From: Pontiellaceae bacterium
GTDB taxonomy: Bacteria; Verrucomicrobiota; Kiritimatiellia; Kiritimatiellales; Pontiellaceae
NCBI GenBank assembly: GCA_016937945.1
Contig: JAFGVP010000068.1
Location: 1 to 34,943 of the forward strand
Length of the DNA stretch: 34,943 bases
Direction of reading: 5' to 3'
Both the position numbers and the translations under genes were made by a program. Positions 8,207 through 17,456 of this stretch are shown here, in pieces; position 1 is the first letter of the stretch; every line of letters begins with the position of its first letter. The notes under the pieces were generated by a model that saw only the letters and a list, made by a program, of their open reading frames with translations, did no database searches and was not told where the DNA came from.

Positions 8207-9715
8207 CTAAAACCTGAAATAGATGAACGGGTTAAAGGTTCCTGATGCCAAAAACATCGCCGAGAACAGAAGCAGGAGAATCAGTCCGAAAATCTGAATG
8301 ATGCGCAGCGGGTGGTTAAGGCCGCTCACACGATTCGCAAGCTTTAGACCGGTGTTACTGATCATCTGAAGCAGGGGCGTGGAAAAGACAATACCCCAGA
8401 CCATGGCGAGGATGAGGTCGGGTCGGAGATAGTCCTGATAGTATACGGGCTGGTCGGCCGAGTCGAATCCTGCCATGGCTCGCAGGAAAAACAGGGACTG
8501 GCTAAAGGTTCCCGAGGCAAAGAAGACCCAGCCGCCCATGATGACGAGTAATGCATAAATATGTCGGAGGACGCCCGGCATCCGATCGATAAGTCGTTTG
8601 AATCCGGCTCGTTCAATGATCAGGAAGAAGCCATGATAGAGGCCCCAGACCACAAAGGTCCAGCTGGCTCCGTGCCACAGGCCGCAGAGAAAAAAGACGG
8701 TCATGAGATTGGTGTAGGTGCGTGCGCCGCTTTTGCGGTTCCCTCCCAGCGGAATATAGAGGTAATCGCGGAACCAGGTGGAGAGCGAGATATGCCAGCG
8801 CCGCCAGAATTCCTGGATGGAACGGGCGATATAGGGATAGTCGAAGTTTTCGAGGAAGTTGAAGCCGAACATGCGACCGAGACCGATCGCCATGTCGCTG
8901 TAGCCGGAAAAGTCATAGTAAATCTGCAGGGAATAACAGACGATGCCAATCCATGCTAACGGGGTGGTCAGTTCATTTTCAGATAGAGAAAACGCCCAGT
9001 CGGCCATGCGGGCGACCGTATTGGCAATCAGGACCTTTTTGGCCAGTCCGAGAATAAAGCGCTGCAGGCCCGAGGAAAATGATTCCAATGAGATGGCGCG
9101 GTGGACTAACTGGTCGGCAATCGTACTGTAGCGAACGATCGGTCCGGCTACGAGTTGCGGGAACAGAGTGACATAGGCTGAAAAATCAATCAGATTGCGT
9201 GTTGCTTTTACGTGGCCGCGGTAGACATCGATCGTGTAGCTCATCGACTGGAAGGTATAAAAGCTGATGCCTAGCGGCAGGGTGACCTGAAGAACGTCGT
9301 GCAGCTGCCAGGCTTCCGGCACGACCGCGTTGAAGGAATCGATCCCGAAGTTGAAATACTTGAAGAATCCAAGGAAGGCGAGGTTCGAACAGATCGACAG
9401 GCACAGGCCGGTACGCTGAAGGGAGGTTCGAGGGGCGCCTTCGATGAGCTCCTCAATCCGTCCCTTGTGGAGCGCTCCGGCAATAAGAAGCCCGCAGAAA
9501 AAGTCGATGAAGGTTGAGGCGACAATGATCCAGACCAGCCAGCCTTCGCCCCAGAAGTAGAAGACCAGTGAGGAGAAAAGCAGGAACAGGTTGGCCAGAT
9601 GCCGCCAGACTTCCGAGCGTTTATGTTTTAGCGATACCGGAAGAAACAGCAGGTGATAGATCAGCAGTGTTACCGGCAGGAAGAAAAAGAGGAATACAAT
9701 AGAGCTAAAGACCAT
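8207..9715 (-). CDS. MBOAT-family polysaccharide O-acyltransferase (AlgI-like)
   Basis: The 502-residue polytopic membrane protein belongs to the MBOAT family, in the AlgI/DltB/PatA branch. The conserved blocks are FNFGIDSFN, LPLGISFYTFQSMSYTIDVYRG, FPQLVAGPI, YYDFSGYSDMAIGLGRMFGF, and SIQEFWRRWHISLSTWFRDYLYIPLGGN with H308. H348 in LWHGASWTF is the presumed catalytic histidine. Such proteins move an acyl group, usually acetyl, across the inner membrane for transfer to an exported polysaccharide. The partner is the AlgJ/AlgX-like protein encoded just upstream, whose end overlaps this start by 11 bases (9705-9715). The pair is a polysaccharide acetylation module. Confidence 0.95.
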   Translation of the reverse strand: MVFSSIVFLFFFLPVTLLIYHLLFLPVSLKHKRSEVWRHLANLFLLFSSLVFYFWGEGWLVWIIVASTFIDFFCGLLIAGALHKGRIEELIEGAPRTSLQRTGLCLSICSNLAFLGFFKYFNFGIDSFNAVVPEAWQLHDVLQVTLPLGISFYTFQSMSYTIDVYRGHVKATRNLIDFSAYVTLFPQLVAGPIVRYSTIADQLVHRAISLESFSSGLQRFILGLAKKVLIANTVARMADWAFSLSENELTTPLAWIGIVCYSLQIYYDFSGYSDMAIGLGRMFGFNFLENFDYPYIARSIQEFWRRWHISLSTWFRDYLYIPLGGNRKSGARTYTNLMTVFFLCGLWHGASWTFVVWGLYHGFFLIIERAGFKRLIDRMPGVLRHIYALLVIMGGWVFFASGTFSQSLFFLRAMAGFDSADQPVYYQDYLRPDLILAMVWGIVFSTPLLQMISNTGLKLANRVSGLNHPLRIIQIFGLILLLLFSAMFLASGTFNPFIYFRF

Positions 9716-10874
9716 TTTTATCTCCTGCCATGTCCAGATCGTCGAGCAGCGCGCCGTTCTCCTGATCCACTAAATGCCGTTCCACGCATTGCTCTATGAC
9801 CATGTCGGGATGGAAGCGTTCCACCACCAGTGGAAGCAGGGTCCGGTTTGAATATCGCCAGACGAAAAAGGTGTCTTTGAATTGGTGCGGCAGATATTCC
9901 ATCAGCCTTAGCGTAAATGAATCATGAAAGATTACGGCCGTTCCGTGACCGGCTGGATTATGCACAACAAATGGAGGTTTTCCATCGATCGGCATATGCT
10001 CGGGTATGAGGAATTCCGATTCAGCGATTTCATTGGTGGTCCATTGATTTTTGTTTACACAGGTGAGCAGGTCGATATCCATGGCATAACGCTCCGGGGA
10101 TACTGTCATCTTGGCCAGGTCCCCGATAAAGCGTTGGTGCGTTTGCACCAGCTGATCAAGAGGTATGGGTGGAGGTGAGTCGGGCAGCCGTTGCGCGATC
10201 CGATCCACGATGTTGGTATATGCATGATATGCCCCCGCCGGATTCCAGTGGGTGTCATTGCGCAGGTAGACAACCTGTCCGGTCTTTGCCTGCTGGATAA
10301 TCGGCGTCAGGTCGGTCACGGTTTCGGTCAGGTCGTCGGGAAGGCGTTCCATAAAATAGTTGCGGTTTGTCTTGTTCGCCTTGAGCGGTGCCATGTCCTC
10401 CGGCAGGTGCTCCGGATAAATTGTGGTCTTGTTCGGCGCAATCAGGAACAGGTAGGGAATTGACCGTTTTTCGAGCCAGTGCTTTCTCTGTTGGAGCCTT
10501 GCAACCTGTCGCTGTCGAATCGCCTCATCATATTCCCTCGTTCCGATAAAATCCTGCATGACCATGTCATCGTTGAAATAGAGCCAGTCATCCTGTCCAT
10601 AGATAACCCTATAGTCGCTGACGCCTGCACTGCGCATGATTTTCCGGTAGCGGTGGATAAAGGTGTTGCGGAAGCCGAAGTGGTCGTTGAAATAGGTTTC
10701 ATACGCTTCCGGCCATTGTGACATTGGAAGTGTGCTGAACTTTGGAAACTCGGCCAGCTTCCGGTTTTCCCGTTCCAATTCATAAAGGTCCCAATGGAAT
10801 AAGGTGCCCAAAAGGCATGCTAACAGCACCGTCGAAAACGATACGATCAATATAATGTGTTGATATACCCTCAT
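9705..10874 (-). CDS. AlgJ/AlgX-like SGNH acetyltransferase
   Basis: The 389-residue protein has one N-terminal membrane anchor (about residues 7-27) and a periplasmic SGNH-like domain. The AlgX/AlgJ signatures are present: ENRKLAEFP near the N-terminus, NDHFGFRN, the D207-T208-H209-W210 motif, and a nucleophile candidate S319 in FHDSFT. These proteins take acetyl groups delivered by an MBOAT partner and place them on exported polysaccharide. It overlaps the MBOAT gene by 11 bases and the upstream acyltransferase by 4, consistent with co-translation. Whether the target is O-antigen, capsule or another exopolymer cannot be seen. Confidence 0.88.
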   Translation of the reverse strand: MRVYQHIILIVSFSTVLLACLLGTLFHWDLYELERENRKLAEFPKFSTLPMSQWPEAYETYFNDHFGFRNTFIHRYRKIMRSAGVSDYRVIYGQDDWLYFNDDMVMQDFIGTREYDEAIRQRQVARLQQRKHWLEKRSIPYLFLIAPNKTTIYPEHLPEDMAPLKANKTNRNYFMERLPDDLTETVTDLTPIIQQAKTGQVVYLRNDTHWNPAGAYHAYTNIVDRIAQRLPDSPPPIPLDQLVQTHQRFIGDLAKMTVSPERYAMDIDLLTCVNKNQWTTNEIAESEFLIPEHMPIDGKPPFVVHNPAGHGTAVIFHDSFTLRLMEYLPHQFKDTFFVWRYSNRTLLPLVVERFHPDMVIEQCVERHLVDQENGALLDDLDMAGDKNGL

Positions 10875-11491
10875 TCCGTGATTTTTTCCTTAATGACCTT
10901 GGCCGGATTTCCCCCGGCAATTACATTCGCAGGAATAGATTTTGCAACGATTGATCCTGCCGCGATCACCGTGTTGTCGCCGATTGTGGTTCCTTTAAGG
11001 ATGATACTGCGGCTGCCGATCCAGACATTGTTGCCGATCACAACCTCCGAGACCTTGCCGTCTGATTCGCCCATTCTTTCGAGAGGATTGGTTTCGTGGA
11101 AGTCGCTGTCATAAATCGAGACGAGTTCTCCGATGAGGCATTCTGTGCCTATGCGAACCGATCGGTTGGCAATGATCTGCAGATTGTTGTTGGCGACCGT
11201 GCGCGATCCGATGGTGATTACGGCGTCGTTGGAACGAGCCTGCAGGAGGATTTCACCGTTGCCGTATCGCGGTCCCGCGCCATAGCCCAGCGTAACATCG
11301 GTTTCAAGTCTAACTGTGCCGGCGCCATCGCAACGCACGGGAACATTGTAGTGCACCCGCCCGGATTGTGCAATCGAGCCGCCGGCCATGGCCGACTGCC
11401 ATCGCGCCTGTCGGGCCCAGCGGCTTTTTTGAATCCTTCTACGTCGTTTTCCAAGGCGGCGAATAAAATGGAGCCATATGCTAGAAGCCAT
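10871..11491 (-). CDS. Left-handed beta-helix (hexapeptide) acyltransferase
   Basis: The 206-residue protein has a basic N-terminus ([11 protein letters not shown]) and then hexapeptide repeats. The C-terminal third has [41 protein letters not shown] and GGNPAKVI, the layout of WbbJ/NodL-like sugar O-acetyltransferases. It probably transfers acetyl from acetyl-CoA to a sugar hydroxyl or amine. It overlaps the aminotransferase gene by 11 bases and the AlgJ/X-like gene by 4. N-acetylation of the neighbouring aminosugar is less likely to be its job, because the FdtD-like fusion already carries that domain. Confidence 0.9.
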   Translation of the reverse strand: MASSIWLHFIRRLGKRRRRIQKSRWARQARWQSAMAGGSIAQSGRVHYNVPVRCDGAGTVRLETDVTLGYGAGPRYGNGEILLQARSNDAVITIGSRTVANNNLQIIANRSVRIGTECLIGELVSIYDSDFHETNPLERMGESDGKVSEVVIGNNVWIGSRSIILKGTTIGDNTVIAAGSIVAKSIPANVIAGGNPAKVIKEKITE

Positions 11492-12581
11492 TCAACACCT
11501 CGGCTATGCACGCGGCTTCCTGCGGTGTATGCGCCGGACTGATGGGAAGGCTTAAGATGTCCCGATGGATCGCTTCCGTAATTGGAAATGAAAGATGGTT
11601 CCATTCGGCATACGCAGGCTGTTGATGGGGAGGAATCGGGTAGTGAATGGCGGTCTGGATGCCCTTGTCTGAGAGATACTCCATCCATTTGGCCCGGTTC
11701 GGCACCCGTACCACAAACAGGTGCCAGCACGGTTGTCCATAGCCTGCGACGTACGGAAGGCGGATATCCGGATGGGAAATGGCTTTCAGATAGGTTTCCG
11801 CAACGGTTTTCCGTGCGGCGTTATCGCGATCAAGATGCGGTAGTTTGACCCGCAGAATAGCAGCCTGAAGCTCGTCAAGCCGGTTGTTCATTCCCTTGAC
11901 CTGATTGTGGTACTTCTTTTCGGAACCATAGTTACGCATGATTCCGATCATCTGAGCCAGTTCGGGGTCATTGGTTGTGACCGCACCGCCTTCTCCGATG
12001 GCCCCAAGATTCTTGCCGGGATAAAAGCTGTGTGCCGCCGCATCAGACAGGTTGCCGGCCTTGCCGTTGCGATAGGTCGCACCCTGAGATTGCGCGGCAT
12101 CCTCCATGACCAGCAAGCCATGTTCTTTCGCGATGGAATGGATCGCATCCATGTCGGCGCATTGGCCGTAAAGATGAACGGCCATGATGACTCTGGTTCT
12201 GGGGGTGATTGCAGCGAGGGCCCGTTCGGGATCCAGATTGTAGGTCTGTTCATCCGGCTCGACCAGCACCGGTTTCAATCCCGCCTTCGTGACCGCAAGG
12301 ATTGATGCAATATAGGTATTTGCAGGGACGATGACTTCGTCGCCATCCTTGAGCGTTCCTAATTCCTTCCATGCTTCGAGGATCAGAATCAGTGCGTCGA
12401 GTCCACTGCTTACCCCGATACAGTGCTGTGTGCCGAGATATGCCGCATAGTCCCGTTCAAAGGCGGCGACCTCCTCTCCAAGTACATACCATCCGGATTG
12501 AAGCACACGCGTGACCGCCTTCTGTATGTCGTCAAAATAGGGCTCGTTCACGGCCCGGTAATCCAAAAAAGGAATGCTCAT
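11481..12581 (-). CDS. FdtB/QdtB-like nucleotide-sugar 3-aminotransferase
   Basis: The 366-residue DegT-family PLP enzyme has [22 protein letters not shown]161 in EDAAQSQGA and Schiff-base lysine K190 in [16 protein letters not shown]. The [10 protein letters not shown] form and its place next to a ketoisomerase fusion point to the FdtB/QdtB/TylB group. That group aminates the 3-keto group of dTDP-3-keto-6-deoxyhexose using glutamate. It would use the product of the adjacent FdtD-like enzyme, itself fed by RmlA and RmlB. The start overlaps the fusion gene's stop by 4 bases (12578-12581). FdtB and QdtB cannot be told apart here by eye. Confidence 0.9.
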   Translation of the reverse strand: MSIPFLDYRAVNEPYFDDIQKAVTRVLQSGWYVLGEEVAAFERDYAAYLGTQHCIGVSSGLDALILILEAWKELGTLKDGDEVIVPANTYIASILAVTKAGLKPVLVEPDEQTYNLDPERALAAITPRTRVIMAVHLYGQCADMDAIHSIAKEHGLLVMEDAAQSQGATYRNGKAGNLSDAAAHSFYPGKNLGAIGEGGAVTTNDPELAQMIGIMRNYGSEKKYHNQVKGMNNRLDELQAAILRVKLPHLDRDNAARKTVAETYLKAISHPDIRLPYVAGYGQPCWHLFVVRVPNRAKWMEYLSDKGIQTAIHYPIPPHQQPAYAEWNHLSFPITEAIHRDILSLPISPAHTPQEAACIAEVLNGF

Positions 12582-13486
12582 TCACACTCTCTCTTCCATG
12601 CCTGAAAATCATTATAGTCGCGAATGTAATCCGATGCGTCGTAGCCATGTGATGCGAGCACCAGTAATACGGCATTTTCGGAATATTTATACTGGATGCC
12701 CCAGATGCCCGGTTTGATGTAAAGCCCCATGGACGCCTCTGAAAGGACGTATTCCTCTCTGCTTTTTCCATCGTCCAGGATCACGTTAACAGAGCCATGC
12801 GTAGCAATGAGGAACTGGTGACATTCCTTGTGGGCATGAGCGCCGCGCACCTTGCTGTTCGGGACGCCATAGACCATGAAAATCCGCTTTGGTTCGAAGG
12901 GAAGTTCTTTTGGATATTCCCCTACAACGAGGTTGCCGCGGATGTCCTGCACTGTTGACAGCGAATATAACACGGGGCCGCAATGTTTTTGGTTCTGCAG
13001 TGGATCGATGGTGTCGGTCGGGCGCAGTAATGTGTCCGTGTAACCGGTGATCTTGGCAGGGACTCCCATGACGATTGCATTTTCCGGAACATCCTGCGTG
13101 ACCACCGCTCCGGCCGCCACCATGGCGTTTTGACCGATGCTGACTCCCGGCAGAATCGTTGCATTTGCACCGATGGATACGCCCTTTCGCAACGTGGTCT
13201 GCAGGAAACGATCGGGGTACTGCTTGGACTTTGGATACTTGTCGTTGGTAAAGGTGACATTCGGTCCGATAAAGACATCATTTTCGATGCGGAGTCCATC
13301 CCACAGCTGCACGCCGCATTTGACGGTGACATTGTCGCCGACCACTACATCGTTTTCGATAAAGCAATGAGAGCATATATTGCAGTTGTTCCCGATCTGT
13401 GCGCCGGGAAGCACTACACAAAACTGCCATATGTTGGTCTCTTCACCGATATGCGGACTCTGGACGTCTGATAGTGGATGAATCAT
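12578..13486 (-). CDS. FdtD-like bifunctional acetyltransferase / 3,4-ketoisomerase
   Basis: Two domains are fused in 302 residues. Residues 1-145 form a left-handed beta-helix acetyltransferase ([57 protein letters not shown]). Residues 165-302 form a cupin of the FdtA/WxcM type, with the catalytic-histidine motif [12 protein letters not shown] (H217, H219), NVILDDG and a terminal YIRDYNDF. FdtA-type enzymes turn dTDP-4-keto-6-deoxyglucose into the 3-keto isomer, and the acetyltransferase then N-acetylates the 3-amino sugar made by FdtB. The same fusion is known as FdtD. The product would be dTDP-Fuc3NAc or dTDP-Qui3NAc. It overlaps both neighbours by 4 bases. Confidence 0.93.
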   Translation of the reverse strand: MIHPLSDVQSPHIGEETNIWQFCVVLPGAQIGNNCNICSHCFIENDVVVGDNVTVKCGVQLWDGLRIENDVFIGPNVTFTNDKYPKSKQYPDRFLQTTLRKGVSIGANATILPGVSIGQNAMVAAGAVVTQDVPENAIVMGVPAKITGYTDTLLRPTDTIDPLQNQKHCGPVLYSLSTVQDIRGNLVVGEYPKELPFEPKRIFMVYGVPNSKVRGAHAHKECHQFLIATHGSVNVILDDGKSREEYVLSEASMGLYIKPGIWGIQYKYSENAVLLVLASHGYDASDYIRDYNDFQAWKRECE

Positions 13487-14442
13487 CCCTGCTCCTTTGA
13501 TTCAGCTTTTGCACGCTTCCGGTGTTTATATAGAGTGATGCCCAGAATGCGCAACACCGTTTTACTGGCGGTCCGGCTGTAGAAGAAAACCTTAACACCG
13601 CCGAGGAGAAACTCCTTCCTGAGCGGAAGGTATTTCCCATATCCGTGAGCTTTGGCATAGGGGATTTCATGGCGCAGCGTTTCTTCGTAGTAGCGTTCAA
13701 TGATGCCCCGTTGCTTGATGGTGTTTGTGTCGTGCCAACGGTATGAAAAAAGCACTTCGTCGATATATTTCAGCTTGGCATGCTTGGCAATCTGCAACAT
13801 CAGGTACATATCTTCGAGCGGGGCTTTTTCAGAATAGCCTCCGAATTTATCGAGAATGGATTTTCGGATCAGGTAGCCATTGGGAACATAGTTTCCGGAA
13901 AGCAGGCTTTTGTAGGAACCGAATGAGGGGCCGTTAAAGTCCACATCCTGCCTGCTTTGTTTGAGGTAGGCTGCATGGGTGCGATAGACGGCGGTCTCTG
14001 CTTCATACGTGATAGTTTGTTTATGCCCCCAGTAGCAGGTGCGTCCGTTTCCGTCGATAAATGCATTGTCACCTACGGCCAGTCCATAATCAGAATGGCT
14101 GCTTAGAAATCGGTGTAGAACGGTCAGGGCGTCGGGGTGGGCGACGTCATCCGACGCGATGACATAGATGTATTCGCCGGTGGCCTCTCCCAGACATTGG
14201 TTCAAGGAGCGGACATACCCCTCGTTGGGACGGTTAATATACTTAACCCGGACACAACGCGCGCGGCACAGCTGCAGCAGTTCTTCAATCTTTTCATGGG
14301 TATGGTCCGGCGATCCATCGTTGGTGATGACCAGCTCGATGTCCGGGTACGTCTGGTTCAGGATTGAATGAATGGTATCCTGCACATAGTTTTCGTGATT
14401 ATAGGCAGGTACAATAACTGAAATAAGGTCTGGACTACTCAT
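13483..14442 (-). CDS. Family 2 glycosyltransferase
   Basis: This is a 319-residue GT-A glycosyltransferase. [18 protein letters not shown] and [10 protein letters not shown] form the nucleotide-binding half. [12 protein letters not shown] supplies the metal-binding acidic pair. The C-terminal half has [19 protein letters not shown] and [10 protein letters not shown], common in O-antigen and capsule GT2 enzymes. There is no membrane segment apart from a basic C-terminal tail. It overlaps the FdtD-like gene by 4 bases and the acetyltransferase upstream by 8. It may transfer the acetamido-dideoxyhexose made next door, but that is only an inference from position. Confidence 0.92.
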   Translation of the reverse strand: MSSPDLISVIVPAYNHENYVQDTIHSILNQTYPDIELVITNDGSPDHTHEKIEELLQLCRARCVRVKYINRPNEGYVRSLNQCLGEATGEYIYVIASDDVAHPDALTVLHRFLSSHSDYGLAVGDNAFIDGNGRTCYWGHKQTITYEAETAVYRTHAAYLKQSRQDVDFNGPSFGSYKSLLSGNYVPNGYLIRKSILDKFGGYSEKAPLEDMYLMLQIAKHAKLKYIDEVLFSYRWHDTNTIKQRGIIERYYEETLRHEIPYAKAHGYGKYLPLRKEFLLGGVKVFFYSRTASKTVLRILGITLYKHRKRAKAESKEQG

Positions 14443-15094
14443 TGGCGTCGGCTTCCGTTCTCATGATCTTCAATTCGGTTATACAGGCCTTCACATTTGA
14501 AAAATCCAGGTGCTTGATTCGGGACAGAGGAAAGTCCCACCATTTTAATGCATCGAGCGCACGGATGGTCTCTTCATCGAAGCGGTATTTAATAATCCTT
14601 GCCGGATTTCCGGCAACAACCGCATAGGGAGGGATGTCCCTCGTTACGACGGCGCCGGCGCCAACCACGGCGCCATTGCCAATGTTGCGCACCCTGCCCA
14701 GCAGGGTTGCGCGGTGACCGATCCATACATCGTTTCCAATGATCAACGGTTCGGTGGGTGTCGGTGCGGGACGCGCATTTTTGAAGTCGATGTTGCGGTA
14801 TTCTTCGCTATGGCCAAAGATTTCATTGTTATAGGTAAAGGGGTGCGTGGTCAGGTAGTCAAGGGGGTGGTTGCCGTAGATGATGGTGAACCCGCTCGCA
14901 ATGGAGCAGAAACGTCCGATCCGGACATCGCCGAATACAGTGCCCTGACCGATGTAGGTATAGCGGCCCACGAAAGACGCGCTGGTCAGTTTTGTTTTTC
15001 GGTCCACACTGCATGGCTCTTCATGTACATATGCCGCTTTTTCTGCATTTCGGGGGAAAAGCCGCTTCTTGATGGATCGGATCAGGTTGGCCAT
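14435..15094 (-). CDS. CatB-related hexapeptide O-acetyltransferase
   Basis: The 219-residue protein matches the xenobiotic-acyltransferase branch of the hexapeptide family (CatB/Vat-like). Seen blocks are [27 protein letters not shown], the [13 protein letters not shown] catalytic region with its histidine, [44 protein letters not shown] and WWDFPLSRI at the C-terminus. In surface-polysaccharide clusters such enzymes O-acetylate a sugar rather than an antibiotic. It lies 10 bases after the GT10 gene and overlaps the next GT2 by 8 bases. Confidence 0.92.
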   Translation of the reverse strand: MANLIRSIKKRLFPRNAEKAAYVHEEPCSVDRKTKLTSASFVGRYTYIGQGTVFGDVRIGRFCSIASGFTIIYGNHPLDYLTTHPFTYNNEIFGHSEEYRNIDFKNARPAPTPTEPLIIGNDVWIGHRATLLGRVRNIGNGAVVGAGAVVTRDIPPYAVVAGNPARIIKYRFDEETIRALDALKWWDFPLSRIKHLDFSNVKACITELKIMRTEADANE

Positions 15095-15104
15095 GACATT
15101 TTCC

Positions 15105-16097
15105 TCATGCTTTCTTTTTCCGGGTCAGGTTGCGCCACTTCTGTCTGGCAAGTCCTGTCGTATGGACATGCGGCCGGAAGGCCATATCGAACAGACGCTT
15201 TTCCGACTTGATGCCCCAGCGGCTGCGGTTGCGGCGGTATGCGGACGCATGCGGCTGATCGAAAATATTATCCAGAAACCTTTCGATGGTTTCGCCTTTT
15301 AATGCGTCCGGCTCGCGTCCGTTCGGAAACCATGGTTCGGCGAGCATCTGGCGATAAAGCGTATCGTCGGCATCCACGGCTTTTACATATTCCACGGCGG
15401 CTTCAAGCGATGGAAAATCGTGGCAGTTGATGAAGGCTTTTGGGTTGATCACCCGGCTGATTTCAGGATCCCCCCAGTAAATCGGGATGGCATTCGATTG
15501 CGCGGCCTGTGCAAATTTTTCCGTGAGATAGCCGGGGGTGGAGCTGTTTTCAAAGGCGATCACAAATTTGTACTTGGACTGGAATGCCATCTTGTCGACC
15601 ACCGGTCCTCCGACATTATTGCGCCATTTCCCGCCGGAGGCCACGGGTTTGTATGCGGACAGCAGGTCGAAAATATGCGTGCGTTCGGAGGCGCTGTCGC
15701 TCAGGTTCGACATCACATAGGCGCAGAACCCTTCCTTGGCTGAAACAATATCTTCAACGGCGGGGCGCGGGTTACAGAGCGTGGCATAGGCATCGCAGTA
15801 GAGTCGGATCAGCGGCAGCCAATGGTAGCGGTCGCCGAACTCCATTTTATCAAAGGCGAGGGCGTAGTCGCTGATATTGAAGTTCGGTGATACGTTTTCG
15901 CCGGTCACAAAAATGCGGATGCCGGAATATTTCAGGACATCGTAGCCGAGGCAGGAGTGAAAGACATAGTCCGCATCCCGCTCATCCGTGCGAATCAGGT
16001 TATAGCGATCTTCAATGAACGGAAGGACCGCTTCAATGATTTCCGGTTTTCGGCCGGCATCGACCAGTGCGATGCGTTTAGTCGGTTTGCTGCTCAT
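15105..16097 (-). CDS. GT10-family glycosyltransferase (alpha-1,3-fucosyltransferase-like)
   Basis: The protein is 330 residues from the ATG at 16097. The defining GT10 block is present: [11 protein letters not shown], then [13 protein letters not shown], then [10 protein letters not shown]. The usual GT10 N-terminal half with [11 protein letters not shown] precedes it, and a basic tail (RRNRSRW, RKKK) follows, like membrane-associating tails in bacterial fucosyltransferases. GT10 enzymes transfer fucose from GDP-fucose. No GDP-fucose synthesis genes occur in this window, so the donor must come from elsewhere or be different. The frame is open to 16223, but 16097 is preferred because it makes an ATGA overlap with the upstream gene and starts where the conserved fold starts. 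Confidence 0.88.
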   Translation of the reverse strand: MSSKPTKRIALVDAGRKPEIIEAVLPFIEDRYNLIRTDERDADYVFHSCLGYDVLKYSGIRIFVTGENVSPNFNISDYALAFDKMEFGDRYHWLPLIRLYCDAYATLCNPRPAVEDIVSAKEGFCAYVMSNLSDSASERTHIFDLLSAYKPVASGGKWRNNVGGPVVDKMAFQSKYKFVIAFENSSTPGYLTEKFAQAAQSNAIPIYWGDPEISRVINPKAFINCHDFPSLEAAVEYVKAVDADDTLYRQMLAEPWFPNGREPDALKGETIERFLDNIFDQPHASAYRRNRSRWGIKSEKRLFDMAFRPHVHTTGLARQKWRNLTRKKKA

Positions 16098-17182
16098 ATT
16101 GAAAAGTCCGCAAAATCGAAGCCGACGCTCCCCAGCACAAATCCGGTCATAAAAGCGGCAACCCGTCTGGTTGTGAAAACAGAGTGGCTCAGCTCCCACC
16201 CGTTTTGGGCAATAGTTTTCCATTTCCCACTGTTGAGCACATCCGAAAGTTGTTCAATCAGGTGGTCTGTGCTGTTGTAGTAGAGCATGGTGTCGGAGCC
16301 GTAAAGCTCATGCAGGTCGGCTTCAGCACGGGTGCAGGCAAGCAGTCCGTTGCCCATTAGGGAGGCAATGCGATCGGAGCTGTACCACTTCATCGGCTCC
16401 GGCAGGCGGGTGAGATTGAGCGCCGCCTTGCTGTGGGTCAGAACCATGTCCTTCTCGTATCCATAGATGCCCGGACGGTCAAGCGATCCGAAAATGCCGA
16501 CCTTGAAATCTTTGCCGAGCTTATCGTCAATCTCCTGCAACGTTGCCCGCCGCTCCGGGTCTTTGCGGTCAGTGCCGAAGAATACGAGGTCATAATCATG
16601 TTTTTCGGAATCAAAGGCCCGGTAACGCTCCAGCGCCGGATGAACCGGGTTGGGGATAAACGCCGTCCGGCAGCCTTTCTGATGAAAGGATTCCAGCTTG
16701 TCGCCGGCAGTTGTCGCGAAGAATGCATCGAGCAGGTCAAGGCGATCATAGATAAACTGAAACTTGAATGCGCGTACGCTGTAGAACCAGTCGCAGAACC
16801 ATTGTGCGATTTTAATCTCCGGCTGATTGGCGCGAATCGTCTTCAGGGTCTCGCGGGTGATCGACTGCGAATGCCCGAGCATCAGAATGTCCGGCCGGAC
16901 TTTGCGGCAGGTATCGATCAACGACTGGTTGGCCTTCTTGGCTCCCAGTCGCTTGCTGCTGCTCCAGTGCATCTGACGTCCGATGTCGTGGACGGGGAAA
17001 GGGTAAACATAGTGCCCGTTTTCAATCAGTCCGTGATGAATCCGGGCATCCATCGTATCAAACTTATCCCCGCTCTTGTTGTAATGAAAGTTGCAGGCAT
17101 GAACGATCCGTAGCGAGGAGAATGTGTCGGTTGAGACATCGTTTCGCGGCTTTGCGGCGTCGCGTGGGAGACCTCTGTTCAT
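16094..17182 (-). CDS. CgeB-like glycosyltransferase (GT-B fold) with repeat-derived start
   Basis: The 362-residue protein has a GT-B layout. The N-terminal half is [12 protein letters not shown] and [10 protein letters not shown]. The C-terminal half is of the Glyco_trans_1_2/CgeB type: [52 protein letters not shown] and a final [11 protein letters not shown]. The first seventeen residues ([17 protein letters not shown]) are not part of the fold. They are translated from the 93-bp repeat at 17143-17235, and the start codon lies in its loop. I see no ATG, GTG or TTG between the repeat and the conserved LRIVHA, so the repeat appears to supply the start. It overlaps GT10 by 4 bases. The substrate is unknown. 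Confidence 0.85.
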   Translation of the reverse strand: MNRGLPRDAAKPRNDVSTDTFSSLRIVHACNFHYNKSGDKFDTMDARIHHGLIENGHYVYPFPVHDIGRQMHWSSSKRLGAKKANQSLIDTCRKVRPDILMLGHSQSITRETLKTIRANQPEIKIAQWFCDWFYSVRAFKFQFIYDRLDLLDAFFATTAGDKLESFHQKGCRTAFIPNPVHPALERYRAFDSEKHDYDLVFFGTDRKDPERRATLQEIDDKLGKDFKVGIFGSLDRPGIYGYEKDMVLTHSKAALNLTRLPEPMKWYSSDRIASLMGNGLLACTRAEADLHELYGSDTMLYYNSTDHLIEQLSDVLNSGKWKTIAQNGWELSHSVFTTRRVAAFMTGFVLGSVGFDFADFSI

Positions 17183-17235
17183 CTTGCACCTGCCGTTATG
17201 TAAAATTGATACACGCGAAGGCGCGAAGCCGCGAA
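17143..17235 (-). repeat. 93-bp inverted-arm repeat element, copy 1
   Basis: Left arm 17143-17166 is three 8-mers of the TTCGCGGC type. The centre is 45 nt (17167-17211). Right arm 17212-17235 is three 8-mers of the CGCGAA type and is the inverted complement of the left arm with a few mismatches. In transcript sense (minus) the loop holds GGCAGGTGCAAG followed by ATGA (17179-17182), a ribosome-binding-like stretch plus a stop/start overlap. It ends the 74-residue ORF and starts the CgeB-like glycosyltransferase. Confidence 0.85.
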
Positions 17236-17403
17236 GTGTGTATGCTGACTTAACTCTTGTTGACGCTCTTCTTTAAGAAAAAGGACTCCATTGTTCATTT
17301 GAAGTGCCGGCCAGAATCGGACGGTTGATAGACGTGTTTGAGAGCTAGTCCCATTGAGGAGCCTTCGCGTCATTGCGTCTTCGCGTGATACCCATATACT
17401 CAT
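17179..17403 (-). CDS. Small ORF between repeat copies 1 and 2 (doubtful gene)
   Basis: The 74-codon frame starts in the loop of repeat copy 2 and ends in the loop of copy 1, with ATGA overlaps at both ends. Its first residues ([14 protein letters not shown]) and last residues ([19 protein letters not shown]) are encoded by the repeats. Only about 40 residues in the middle are unique, and they resemble no domain I know. It may not be a functional protein. Its value may be only to keep ribosomes moving from the GxxExxY gene into the glycosyltransferase. Confidence 0.35.
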   Translation of the reverse strand: MSIWVSREDAMTRRLLNGTSSQTRLSTVRFWPALQMNNGVLFLKEERQQELSQHTHFAASRLRVYQFYITAGAR

Positions 17404-17456
17404 TGTGCACCTTCCATGTCATGGTTTTGATGCACGCGAAGACGCGAAGACGCGAA
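17364..17456 (-). repeat. 93-bp inverted-arm repeat element, copy 2
   Basis: Arms lie at 17364-17387 and 17433-17456, with a 45-nt centre (17388-17432), the same dimensions as copies 1 and 3. The 8-mers here are mostly TTCGCGTC and GACGCGAA. In transcript sense the loop carries GGAAGG six bases before ATGA (17400-17403), the best Shine-Dalgarno of the set. The right arm and loop encode the last residues of the GxxExxY protein, from FASSRLRV to its stop. Confidence 0.85.

Noticed and set aside
16433-17113. 226-residue plus-strand ORF
   Set aside because: It is antisense to the CgeB-like glycosyltransferase, which has clear family motifs.
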